NCBI GenBank assembly: GCA_025360785.1
Contig: JANYBN010000040.1
Location: forward strand, 1 to 45,156
Source: Geobacter sp.
GTDB taxonomy: Bacteria; Desulfobacterota; Desulfuromonadia; Geobacterales; Pseudopelobacteraceae
Direction of reading: 5' to 3'
DNA length: 45,156 nt
Shown here: positions 34,560-42,481 of the stretch, piece by piece
How positions within the stretch are numbered: position 1 is the stretch's first letter
How the letters are laid out: each line of letters begins with the position of its first letter
Notes under the pieces: generated by a model
Told to the model about the DNA's origin: nothing
What the model saw: only the letters and a program-made list of their open reading frames with translations
Database searches by the model: none
Position numbers and translations under genes: made by a program

Positions 34560-35051
34560 ATGCATAGTATGCTAAAAACCTGCAAAGGGCTTTCACTTAT
34601 AGAGTTGGTTGTAACCATGACTATTCTTGGTATTCTGGCGGCCGGAGTTATGCCGTTAACTCGAATGGCTGCTCAGCGAACTAAAGAGATCGAGCTCCGC
34701 AGAAATCTTCGTACAATTAGAACAGCGATTGACGACTACAAACGTAAATTTGACAAAATGCCGGAGGGACCGTTGAAAATCGGTGCCGGTTACCCGAAGG
34801 ATTTGCAGGAATTGCTGGACGGTCGCGAATTCGGCGACGCTAAAGCCGGTAAAATAAGATTTTTGAGGCGTAAAATATACGACCCTTTTCGGCCGCCTGA
34901 AAGTGACAGCGATGATATGTGGGGCTGGAATTTACGCTCCTCTGTCGATAAGCCCGATTCAAGTTCCTGGGGCAAAGAAGACGTGTTTGATGTTTACTCG
35001 ATGAGTGAAGGAACCGCACTTGATGGTAAAACAAAATATAGTGAGTGGTAA
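34560..35051 (+). CDS. Pseudopilin with standard prepilin site
   Basis: 163 residues. The prepilin site is KG/LSLIELVVTMTILGILA, with Glu at mature position 5. A GspG/GspH-like body follows: a helix with RRNLRTIRTAIDDYKRKF, a DPF motif, and a C-terminus ending KTKYSEW. AGGTG precedes the ATG; a TTG start at 34539 would overlap the previous gene and is less likely. Part of the pseudopilus of this system. Confidence 0.85.
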   Translation: MHSMLKTCKGLSLIELVVTMTILGILAAGVMPLTRMAAQRTKEIELRRNLRTIRTAIDDYKRKFDKMPEGPLKIGAGYPKDLQELLDGREFGDAKAGKIRFLRRKIYDPFRPPESDSDDMWGWNLRSSVDKPDSSSWGKEDVFDVYSMSEGTALDGKTKYSEW

Positions 35052-35055
35052 TAAC

Positions 35056-35520
35056 TTGATTCATAAAGCTTTGATACCAGCTTCCAGAGGAAAACGGAAA
35101 CTCGATCGACGAGGTTTTACGTTGATTGAGCTGATGATTGTCGTTTCGATCATCGGTATACTGGCCGCCATAGCCGTACCTAACTACCAATGGGGCATTA
35201 TAAAAGCGCGAGAAGCTGTGTTGCGCGAAGATCTATATAATTTCAGGTCAGTTATTGATCAATTTCATGCTGATCAGGGTAAATACCCGGATTCTCTTGG
35301 CGAGTTGAAGGAGAAGAGGTATATGAGGGAAATCCCCAAGGATCCCTTTACCAATTTGGCGGATTGGGTTGAAGTTCCACCACCTCCAGAGCCAACAGGA
35401 ACAACTCCTGCAGCGCCATCTGGCGGGGGGGGCACTTCATCTCCCGGAAACTTGTATGATGTTCATAGCAATTCGAATAAGATAAGTCCTACAAATAACA
35501 CACCCTACAATACCTGGTGA
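35056..35520 (+). CDS. GspG-like pseudopilin (possible OxpG counterpart)
   Basis: About 154 residues with prepilin site RG/FTLIELMIVVSIIGILAAIA, a helix with REDLYNFRSVIDQFHADQGKYP, the DPF motif, a Pro/Gly-rich insertion (about 110-135) and C-terminus NTPYNTW. It has the general form of the major pseudopilin GspG. The start is uncertain: TTG at 35056, GTG at 35041 and ATG at 35023 are all in frame and none has a strong ribosome site; the long positively charged leader is unusual. In G. sulfurreducens, OxpG is (from memory) the pseudopilin of an atypical type II system, and this is the likely equivalent. Confidence 0.85.
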   Translation: MIHKALIPASRGKRKLDRRGFTLIELMIVVSIIGILAAIAVPNYQWGIIKAREAVLREDLYNFRSVIDQFHADQGKYPDSLGELKEKRYMREIPKDPFTNLADWVEVPPPPEPTGTTPAAPSGGGGTSSPGNLYDVHSNSNKISPTNNTPYNTW

Positions 35521-35524
35521 CACA

Positions 35525-36217
35525 ATGATCCAACTGCATAACGTGTCGCTTGCCTACCAACAGGATGCTTCGGCGCTGAACAATATCGATCTGAAAATCG
35601 GCAAGGGTGAATTTGTCTTTCTGACCGGACCATCGGGCGCAGGGAAAACTACGCTGTTGCGACTGTTGTATGGGGCGCTTACTCCAAATCGCGGGCAGGT
35701 TCTGATCGATGGACAGAATATTACCCGTATGTCGGCATCTCAGATACCGTTGCTGCGTCGCACGGTCGGAGTCGTATTTCAGGATTTCAAGCTGCTGCAA
35801 AATCGTACTGTATTTGAAAATGTTGCTATAACTCTGGAAGTGCTGGGTTGGGGCAGGGCGGATATCGGCAAGAAGACAATGCACATTCTTAAACAGATGG
35901 GAATTGAATCCAAATATAATCTGATTACCCAGCGTCTTTCCGGTGGCGAACAGCAGCGGGTCGCTCTGGCACGGGCCTTGGTGAATGATCCTAAAATCCT
36001 GCTGGCGGATGAGCCGACCGGAAACCTTGATGATGCAAATAAAAACCAGATTCTCAATATTTTCAAAGAAGCTAATATTCGCGGCACAACGGTAGTTGTT
36101 GCGACTCATGATCGTCGTCTTATTGAGCAGAGTCATAAACGTCTTGTTACGTTAATCAAAGGGGAAATCGTTGAACAAGTGGAAAAAGAATCAGCCAGCG
36201 ACGATCAAACCCTTTAA
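35525..36217 (+). CDS. ftsE: Cell division ATP-binding protein FtsE
   Basis: 230-residue ABC ATPase: Walker [11 protein letters not shown]-loop VVFQDFKLL, signature LSGGEQQR, Walker [13 protein letters not shown] and switch His (ATHD). The FtsE-specific pattern [11 protein letters not shown] starts the protein. With FtsX it regulates peptidoglycan hydrolysis at the division site. It starts four bases after the last pseudopilin, so it is likely on the same transcript. Confidence 0.95.
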   Translation: MIQLHNVSLAYQQDASALNNIDLKIGKGEFVFLTGPSGAGKTTLLRLLYGALTPNRGQVLIDGQNITRMSASQIPLLRRTVGVVFQDFKLLQNRTVFENVAITLEVLGWGRADIGKKTMHILKQMGIESKYNLITQRLSGGEQQRVALARALVNDPKILLADEPTGNLDDANKNQILNIFKEANIRGTTVVVATHDRRLIEQSHKRLVTLIKGEIVEQVEKESASDDQTL

Positions 36218-37139
36218 GCGTCCGACGCTTGCAGGTGATGGTTTTGGCGGCAGAGCAGGGTTTTTCCTTTCTCGTGCTGTAACAAATATTCGTCAAAATG
36301 TTTTTGTTAATGTTGTAACAATAGGGACAATCACGCTGGCACTGCTGATTGTTTCGCTGTTTTTGCTCATTTTTGTCAACCTCGAAAGTGCCGCCGAAAA
36401 CTGGAGTGAGCGGGTACAGGTAACCGTTTATTTTGACAAGGAACTGTCAAGCCAGGATCAGAGTGCGTTTCGTGATAAAATTACTGCGTTGTCCGGGGTG
36501 TCTCGCGTCAGCTATGTCACGCGAGAAGAAGCACTAAAACGCTTTAAAAGCCGCCTGCGAGGTCAGGAAACCCTTTTGGAAGGGGTTCGTCCCGAGATTC
36601 TTCCCACTTCGTTCGAGATTGCTCTGAAGCGTACCCATCGTGACACGATTTCTGTAGAAAGTTTTGTTACTACGCTTAAGCGGATCCCAGGCATTACGGA
36701 GGTACAGTACGGTGAAGAGTGGGTACGCCGCTTCAACTCGTTTTTGAACTTTATACGTTTACTTGGTGCCCTGCTAGGCGGATTCCTGGTGATTGCTGTG
36801 ATCTTTATAGTTTCGAATACGATCAAACTCACCATTTATTCGCGTCGTGACGAACTGGAGGTCATGTCTCTTGTCGGGGCGACCCGTTTTTTCATCAAGG
36901 CTCCGTTTCTTCTCGAAGGGTTGATACAGGGAATGACCGGTTCCGTATTTTCTGTTATCCTGCTGTTTGGCCTTTATGAAGGTTTTCTCCATAATGCCGG
37001 CAGTTTTCTTACTTTTAATCCAGTAACTTCCGGATTAAGTTTCCTCCCGTTAGAGTACATTGCCGGATTGCTTCTGGCTGGGGCCATGCTTGGCTTCATC
37101 GGAAGCCTTACTTCGTTGAAGCGCTTTATAAATGTGTAA
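36171..37139 (+). CDS. ftsX: Cell division protein FtsX
   Basis: 322 residues with four membrane helices (about 40-67, 200-226, 247-275, 290-315) and a periplasmic loop between the first two, containing the FtsX ECD segment (VQVTVYFDKELSSQDQSAF). The TTG at 36171 is supported by GGGGAAA upstream and overlaps ftsE by 47 bases; this overlap is long but common in ftsEX. It transmits FtsE ATP hydrolysis to the periplasmic activator encoded next. Confidence 0.93.
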   Translation: MNKWKKNQPATIKPFKRPTLAGDGFGGRAGFFLSRAVTNIRQNVFVNVVTIGTITLALLIVSLFLLIFVNLESAAENWSERVQVTVYFDKELSSQDQSAFRDKITALSGVSRVSYVTREEALKRFKSRLRGQETLLEGVRPEILPTSFEIALKRTHRDTISVESFVTTLKRIPGITEVQYGEEWVRRFNSFLNFIRLLGALLGGFLVIAVIFIVSNTIKLTIYSRRDELEVMSLVGATRFFIKAPFLLEGLIQGMTGSVFSVILLFGLYEGFLHNAGSFLTFNPVTSGLSFLPLEYIAGLLLAGAMLGFIGSLTSLKRFINV

Positions 37140-37142
37140 CTG

Positions 37143-38330
37143 ATGAAGTTTATTTCAGTAATATTCACTCTGCTCCTGATTGCAGCGGCTTCATCAGTTT
37201 TGGCGCAGAATCCGAAAGATGAGTTAAGCGGCGTTAAGAAGGAAATCAAGGCTCAAAGACAGCTCATCACCAAGACTCGCAAAGTCGAAGCGGTCGTATC
37301 AACCGAGCTTCAGGAAATCCTGCGCAATCTTGAACAGAAAGAGTCTGATCTGGGCCGTATGAGCCTTGATTTGCAGGGCGTTGAATCTAGTCTTGACCGT
37401 ACCGGACGCGATATTCACAAGGTGACTGAAGAAGCGAATCGTAAACGGCTGGAGATCGAAAAAAGATTGGCTTCATTGTATAAGGCAGGAGAACTTGGCG
37501 CACTGCGAATGTTTTTTTCGGCAGAGTCATTTCCACAACTTGCCGAAAATATTAGATACATGAAATCCATTCTTGAAAATGACAAAAAAATATTTCTTGA
37601 GTATAATCAGAAAATCGATCAACTAAAGATTCTTAAGTCAGATCTGGAGCGAGATGCCCTGAAAAAAGAGCGCATCATGACCGGTATCGAACATAAAAAA
37701 CGTGAGATCGAAGAGGAAAAGAGTAAAAAAGCTGCTTATCTTGGCAAGGTGCGTCAGGATCGTAAAAGTTATGAAGTCTCTTTGAAAGAATTGCAGGTTA
37801 ATGCCGGTAGGCTGCAGACTATGATTTCCCGACTGGATGCCTTAAGCAGGCGTAAACTTTCATCTCGCCATGAAAGATCGGGAATAAAACAGAAACCCCT
37901 TGCTGAGTTACCTCCTGTGCCTGATCGCGGTTTTGGTTCGCAAAAAGGGCGTATGAATCTTCCGGTCCGTGGCGAAATTATCGAATCTTATGGCAAACAT
38001 AAACATCCCGAATTCAACTCGTTTACATTCAGTAAAGGGTTGTCGATTTCTGCTCCATCCGGAACCGAAATCAAGGCAATTTATGAAGGTACCGTTATTT
38101 TTGCCGATTATTTCAAAGGTTTTGGTAATATGGTTATCGTTGATCATGGTGGTGGTTATTTCAGCCTTTATGCCCATGCGTCACGACTGGCAAAAAAAGT
38201 CGGCGTCGAGGTAGCACGGCATGAAACAATCGGTGCGGTGGGTGATGTCGATTCAAGCAAGGGGAGTTTACTTTATTTCGAAATCCGGCATCAGGGCAAG
38301 CCGGTTGACCCTGCCGGATGGGTCAGGTAA
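37143..38330 (+). CDS. envC: EnvC-like murein hydrolase activator with degenerate LytM domain
   Basis: 395 residues: signal peptide (cleavage near VLA, residue 21), long coiled-coil (about 25-240) and a C-terminal M23/LytM domain (about 275-393). The domain lacks the zinc ligands: the usual HxxxD region reads FSKGLSIS and the HxH region reads YAHASR. The ending LYFEIRHQGKPVDPAGW closely resembles E. coli EnvC. It is therefore likely an activator of an amidase rather than an enzyme, controlled by the adjacent FtsEX. Confidence 0.9.
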   Translation: MKFISVIFTLLLIAAASSVLAQNPKDELSGVKKEIKAQRQLITKTRKVEAVVSTELQEILRNLEQKESDLGRMSLDLQGVESSLDRTGRDIHKVTEEANRKRLEIEKRLASLYKAGELGALRMFFSAESFPQLAENIRYMKSILENDKKIFLEYNQKIDQLKILKSDLERDALKKERIMTGIEHKKREIEEEKSKKAAYLGKVRQDRKSYEVSLKELQVNAGRLQTMISRLDALSRRKLSSRHERSGIKQKPLAELPPVPDRGFGSQKGRMNLPVRGEIIESYGKHKHPEFNSFTFSKGLSISAPSGTEIKAIYEGTVIFADYFKGFGNMVIVDHGGGYFSLYAHASRLAKKVGVEVARHETIGAVGDVDSSKGSLLYFEIRHQGKPVDPAGWVR

Positions 38331-38369
38331 TAACAAAACGTGAAGTATCAATATATCTGGAGGAAACAA

Positions 38370-39743
38370 ATGAGTGCACCAAGTAGTAAAAAGACAAAGA
38401 TGATCGCTGGTTTTGCAGTTATTGTGGCATTGTTGTCCATTTTCATACTCAGTTCCCAGCGTCACAGTTCGGCTGAGGCTAAGGGGAGTGATTATGAATC
38501 GATCGAACTCTTCACGGATGTTATGGCAATTATCAAGAAAAGTTACGTAGAAGAGGTAGACACCAGAAAACTGGTCTACGGTGCAATTAATGGCATGCTT
38601 TCGTCACTCGATCCGCACAGTTCGTTTATGCCCCCCGATACCTATAAAGAGATGAAAATCGATACCAAGGGAGCATTTGGAGGTCTGGGAATTGAAATAT
38701 CTATCAAGGATGGTGTCCTGACCGTTATTTCGCCGATCGAGGATACTCCTGCATTCAAAGCCGGGATTAAATCCGGTGACATGATTCTTAAAATTGACGA
38801 CAAATTTACCAAAGATCTGAATATCAATGATGCCGTCAAGCGTATGCGTGGGCAAAAGGGATCCAAGGTTATCCTGACCATCATGCGTGAGGGATTTGAT
38901 AAGCCGAAGGAATTCCCGCTTGTACGTGATGTTATCCAGGTGAAGAGCGTTAAATTTAATCTTATGGACGGTGGCTACGGCTATGTACGCATTGCCCAGT
39001 TCCAGGAAAAAACAGATGAAGACCTGGCAAAGGCACTTAAGACCATGAAGGAGGAAAACAAGGGCGAGCTTAAGGGGTTGGTGCTGGATATGCGCAATGA
39101 TCCGGGCGGTTTGCTTGATCAGGCGGTCAAGGTTTCCGAACATTTCGTTCCTGAAGGGCAGATGATAGTCTACACCGAAGGGCGTGAGAAGGACTCTAAA
39201 ATGCAGTTCACCGCCAAAAAGGGCAACAAAGAGCCCAATTATCCGATAGTTGTTGTAATCAATGGTGGTAGCGCCAGTGCGTCGGAGATTGTTGCCGGTG
39301 CCTTGCAGGATCATAAACGAGCTATAATAATGGGTACTCAGAGTTTTGGTAAGGGTTCGGTACAGACAATTATTCCTCTGTCGGATGATTCCGGTCTCCG
39401 CTTGACTACTGCCCGTTACTATACCCCAAAGGGACGTTCAATTCAGGCAAAGGGGATAACTCCTGACATTACTGTCGAAGCGGTCGAGCTTCCTAAGGCG
39501 ACCGGCAAGAAAGATACCCTGCACCTGCGCGAAAAGGATCTTGAAAATCATTTTGAAACTGAAGATAAGTCAGGTGCCGGCGAAACTAAAAAAGATGATA
39601 AAAAGAGCGATAAAAAGGATGATAAAGCAGACAAAGCACCGTCAAAGCTTGAAGATGTTCTGAAAACCGATTACCAGGTACTGCGGGCTCTCGACCTGCT
39701 TAAAGGGTGGGAGCTTATCAAGTCGATGGGCAGCGAAAAGTAG
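38370..39743 (+). CDS. ctpA: Carboxy-terminal processing protease, S41 family
   Basis: 457 residues from the ATG at 38370 (TGGAGGAAACAA upstream; a GTG at 38340 is less likely). Membrane anchor (about 10-30), PDZ domain (GAFGGLGIEISIKDGVLTV to GDMILKIDD) and S41 catalytic domain with the Ser block GSASASE and the Lys block FGKGSVQ. The C-terminus ends with a Lys/Asp-rich tail. CtpA proteases are often coupled with EnvC-like activators in such clusters and degrade or process periplasmic hydrolases. Confidence 0.93.
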   Translation: MSAPSSKKTKMIAGFAVIVALLSIFILSSQRHSSAEAKGSDYESIELFTDVMAIIKKSYVEEVDTRKLVYGAINGMLSSLDPHSSFMPPDTYKEMKIDTKGAFGGLGIEISIKDGVLTVISPIEDTPAFKAGIKSGDMILKIDDKFTKDLNINDAVKRMRGQKGSKVILTIMREGFDKPKEFPLVRDVIQVKSVKFNLMDGGYGYVRIAQFQEKTDEDLAKALKTMKEENKGELKGLVLDMRNDPGGLLDQAVKVSEHFVPEGQMIVYTEGREKDSKMQFTAKKGNKEPNYPIVVVINGGSASASEIVAGALQDHKRAIIMGTQSFGKGSVQTIIPLSDDSGLRLTTARYYTPKGRSIQAKGITPDITVEAVELPKATGKKDTLHLREKDLENHFETEDKSGAGETKKDDKKSDKKDDKADKAPSKLEDVLKTDYQVLRALDLLKGWELIKSMGSEK

Positions 39744-39762
39744 CATAATACGTAACAAAACG

Positions 39763-39815
39763 GCAAATCCACCTCAATCCTCCTTTTTTAGAGTGCTTGA
39801 GGTGGATTTGCTTTT
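39763..39815 (+). terminator. Rho-independent terminator after ctpA
   Basis: A perfect 15-base stem, GCAAATCCACCTCAA (39763-39777) with TTGAGGTGGATTTGC (39797-39811), a 19-base loop and TTTT. It marks the end of the 14-gene transcription unit that begins at 25852. Confidence 0.82.
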
Positions 39816-39828
39816 GAATATGACAAGG

Positions 39829-39856
39829 TTGCATAGCCAGCAGTAATAAATATAAG
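39829..39856 (+). promoter_or_regulatory. Promoter of the polysaccharide deacetylase gene
   Basis: TTGCAT (39829-39834), a 16-base spacer and TATAAG (39851-39856), directly after the ctpA terminator and about 20 bases before the start codon. Confidence 0.5.
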
Positions 39857-39876
39857 TGCAAAGAATTCGGTAAATA

Positions 39877-40839
39877 ATGGCCGTTCCAACCAGAAATAAA
39901 TCAAGAAATAATAAGCCGACCGGTTCCCGCGTGGCGGCACTGGTGATTCTGGTTCTGATCGTTGGAGTCGTTGCCGGGTATTATTTGTTTTCACCAGTAC
40001 AAAAAACAGAGGTGGTAATCCGGAAACCGGAACTTTCTGCCGTTAAGCCTGCAATCCCTGCAGCATCAATTCCGAAACACTCCGCAATTCATTTGTCCCC
40101 ACATAAAGAACAAAGCGATTATTCGTCATCGGCTACAATTCCAGAAACCGAAAAACCCGGATCATTGGTCAGAAAATCCGCACGATTGGCGATTGTTATC
40201 GATGATATGGGGAACAGCTTGTCCGAAGCCCGTTCGCTGGCGGCAATAAAAGTCCCGTTGACGTTTGCAATAATTCCAGGTCTGCGCGTTGACAGAGCGG
40301 TAGCGGCATTTGCGGCATCAAATAAAATTGAAACAATGATACATATTCCGATGCAGTCTAAAGGGTGGCCGGAGCGCCGTCTGGAAGCAAATGGTCTTTT
40401 GGTATCAATGGATGCAGCCGAATTGCAGGAGAAAGTGTCCGGGTTTGTACAACAGTTTCCCGGAGCAGTCGGAGCCAATAACCACATGGGATCGGAATTT
40501 ACGGAACAAGAGGAAAAGATGGCGGCTGTCCTTCAAATTCTGAAGAGTAAAAATTTATTCTTTATTGACAGCGTAACGTCGCCGGAGAGTGCCGGCTTGC
40601 GGGTGGCACAGCGGCTTGGCGTAAGGTCTGCAAGGCGGAATGTATTTCTTGATAATGAACAGGAGCGCAGCTACATTTTTGGCCAGCTCCATCAGGCGGT
40701 CAGGATGGCCAGGAAAAACGGATCAGCGATAGCTATCTGCCATCCCCATCCGGCCACTATTGAAGCCCTCGCTGCGTCGCTGCCAGAACTTGCCGGACAG
40801 GGTGTGCAGCTTGTTTCTGCCTCACAACTTGTCAAATAG
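39877..40839 (+). CDS. Divergent polysaccharide deacetylase (YibQ family)
   Basis: 320 residues with one membrane anchor (about 18-42), a low-complexity linker (to about 100) and a DUF610-type deacetylase domain: LAIVIDDMGNS with the Asp pair, MIHIPMQSKGW, GANNHMGSEFT (His and Asn/Ser near the metal site), DSVTSPESAG and AICHPHP. The order envC-ctpA-yibQ recalls the yibP-yibQ neighbourhood of other Proteobacteria, which points to cell-wall work. Substrate unknown. The end overlaps the convergent ParA-like gene by eight bases. Confidence 0.88.
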   Translation: MAVPTRNKSRNNKPTGSRVAALVILVLIVGVVAGYYLFSPVQKTEVVIRKPELSAVKPAIPAASIPKHSAIHLSPHKEQSDYSSSATIPETEKPGSLVRKSARLAIVIDDMGNSLSEARSLAAIKVPLTFAIIPGLRVDRAVAAFAASNKIETMIHIPMQSKGWPERRLEANGLLVSMDAAELQEKVSGFVQQFPGAVGANNHMGSEFTEQEEKMAAVLQILKSKNLFFIDSVTSPESAGLRVAQRLGVRSARRNVFLDNEQERSYIFGQLHQAVRMARKNGSAIAICHPHPATIEALAASLPELAGQGVQLVSASQLVK

Positions 40840-42232
40840 ACAAGATCGCTTCTGCAAAGTGTTTCTGCAAACGGTGGATAGTCTTGTACGACTCTTCATG
40901 CAGGATTGCCTCAGGGTTACCGGGATCTACCGGATATACCGATAGCCAGCTTTCTTTCCGCAAGGCACCTTCAAATCCTGCCAACGCCTCATTTAGCAAC
41001 AAATATAAACGATCATGTATACCATCAAATTCCCCGGCATCAAATCCAGGCATTTCAAGGTCCTTCTGAAGCAGATGTTCCCCAGCCATGCTGAACTGGC
41101 GATAATCAAGCCGAGATGTTTCAGAGCTGATCCGTGGCACCAAAAGTGACACGACTCTGGTCGCCTTGTCTGCAACAAGAGCCCGTGCCGCATCAAATGT
41201 CGGATCATTTTGCTGCAGGCCATAAAGTGTCGAGCAGAGCATGCTGCTGACACAATTGCCATGCAGGAAACCACGTGCGGTACGATCTGATGTTTCGAAA
41301 TAGAAGCTGCGGTCATCGGAATGCTCAGCCAGCAGAGCTCCGCAGATCAGACAGCGTTCCGCCAGACCCTCTAGTCGTGCCAGATATGACTCCTTCTTGT
41401 GAGCCTCTTTTTCAAGCAGCCAGGTGTGATACAGGCAGGCCCTGGTTTCTTTGGTTGCATCGACGCTTCTGAGGATGTCACGGGTTATTTCCATGAACTG
41501 GCCGTGAACTTCGGTGCCTCTGGCGTGGGTCAGGATCGGGTAAATCTTGCCCTCGGGATTTGTATTCAGGCTTTCGACTTTCGGACTTTTTGATATATAG
41601 GTGTCAAGGCAACGGTAGCCGCGATTGACGGCAATTGCCCGCAGAAGTGACTTTTGATCCTTGAAAACCCCCTCAAACTTGATGCGCGAGTCAATCAGGC
41701 AGGGGATCAGTGCCAATGACTTTTTGTCAATGCCGCGCTGGTCAAACAGCGCAAAGATGTTTTTGCAGTTTTCCAGGCTTGGCAGATCTTTGACCGGAAT
41801 CAGCACCCGGTCGGCGGCATACAGGGCATTCTGGGTCAGTATGTTGAGATCCGGCCGCGTATCAATAATTACAATACCGGAGATGCCGGATTCAGCTAGC
41901 ATCCGAGTCAGGGTCATAGGCCCTTTGAAGCGTTCATGGATATCGCCCAGTTCTGTTGACGAACGAATGTAGCCGACTCCATACTGCCCTGTCTGAACGA
42001 CCTCGCCGGCCTTTGCCCCCATCAGAAGAGCATGGACATCGGGAGCGTCCTCTTTCCTTTTTTGCAGTTCGAACATTTTGTCGATCGTAAAATGATTATC
42101 AAAGGAGAGGATCGTTACCGGCAGATCCTCGCGCATCGCTTTCAGATAAATTGCCAAATTGGTAGCGAGGGTCGTCTTGCCGACGCCCCCTTTTTCTGAA
42201 GATATTGTTATGGTATATGGATAGGCATGCAT
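40832..42232 (-). CDS. ParA-like ATPase with Cys/His-containing C-terminal extension
   Basis: 466 residues. The N-terminal half is a ParA/MinD-type ATPase: deviant Walker A KGGVGKTT (residues 14-21), VIIDTRPDLN and VLIPVKDLPSLEN. It lacks a nearby parB or membrane-targeting helix. The C-terminal half (about 260-466) is not one I recognise; it has CLICG and HGNC segments (about 297-340) that could bind zinc, flanked by acidic and helical regions. It may place a cellular cargo. Start is the ATG at 42232, with only a weak ribosome site. Confidence 0.8.
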   Translation of the reverse strand: MHAYPYTITISSEKGGVGKTTLATNLAIYLKAMREDLPVTILSFDNHFTIDKMFELQKRKEDAPDVHALLMGAKAGEVVQTGQYGVGYIRSSTELGDIHERFKGPMTLTRMLAESGISGIVIIDTRPDLNILTQNALYAADRVLIPVKDLPSLENCKNIFALFDQRGIDKKSLALIPCLIDSRIKFEGVFKDQKSLLRAIAVNRGYRCLDTYISKSPKVESLNTNPEGKIYPILTHARGTEVHGQFMEITRDILRSVDATKETRACLYHTWLLEKEAHKKESYLARLEGLAERCLICGALLAEHSDDRSFYFETSDRTARGFLHGNCVSSMLCSTLYGLQQNDPTFDAARALVADKATRVVSLLVPRISSETSRLDYRQFSMAGEHLLQKDLEMPGFDAGEFDGIHDRLYLLLNEALAGFEGALRKESWLSVYPVDPGNPEAILHEESYKTIHRLQKHFAEAILSI

Positions 42233-42290
42233 GAAATATGTTACCGCCGTAATAAAAGTTTAATTTTACCGGTTATGAGTAGGGGGGACG

Positions 42291-42319
42291 ATAGTAGACA
42301 ATTTGACGTGTTTGGTCAA
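42291..42319 (-). promoter_or_regulatory. Promoter of the ParA-like gene
   Basis: On the minus strand TTGACC (42319-42314), a 17-base spacer and TACTAT (42296-42291), a good sigma-70 promoter with a leader of about 50 bases. Confidence 0.7.
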
Positions 42320-42364
42320 CCGATAGCTGGGAGGATCCCAAAATGCATCTATTCAGGGCTTTGC

Positions 42365-42392
42365 TTGCATCCTGAAACGATCTGGTTATAAT
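42365..42392 (+). promoter_or_regulatory. Promoter of the M24 peptidase gene
   Basis: TTGCAT (42365-42370), a 16-base spacer and the consensus TATAAT (42387-42392); transcription start near 42399, about 80 bases before the gene. Confidence 0.65.
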
Positions 42393-42481
42393 CCGGAAAT
42401 TTAAAGTCGGTACACATAGAATATACCTGTTGAATTGAATGAATAGTTGTGGCTTATTTGAAAAAATCAAGGAGAAATTTA

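Larger units (their letters stand above)
42233..42481. other. Divergent intergenic region with promoters on both strands
   Basis: About 250 bases that contain the parA-like promoter on the minus strand (42291-42319) and the M24 peptidase promoter on the plus strand (42365-42392). No gene is visible. Confidence 0.6.

Noticed and set aside
38604-39314. Minus-strand open frame of 236 codons opposite ctpA
   Set aside because: Antisense to the PDZ and catalytic regions of a clear S41 protease, with no family signature.
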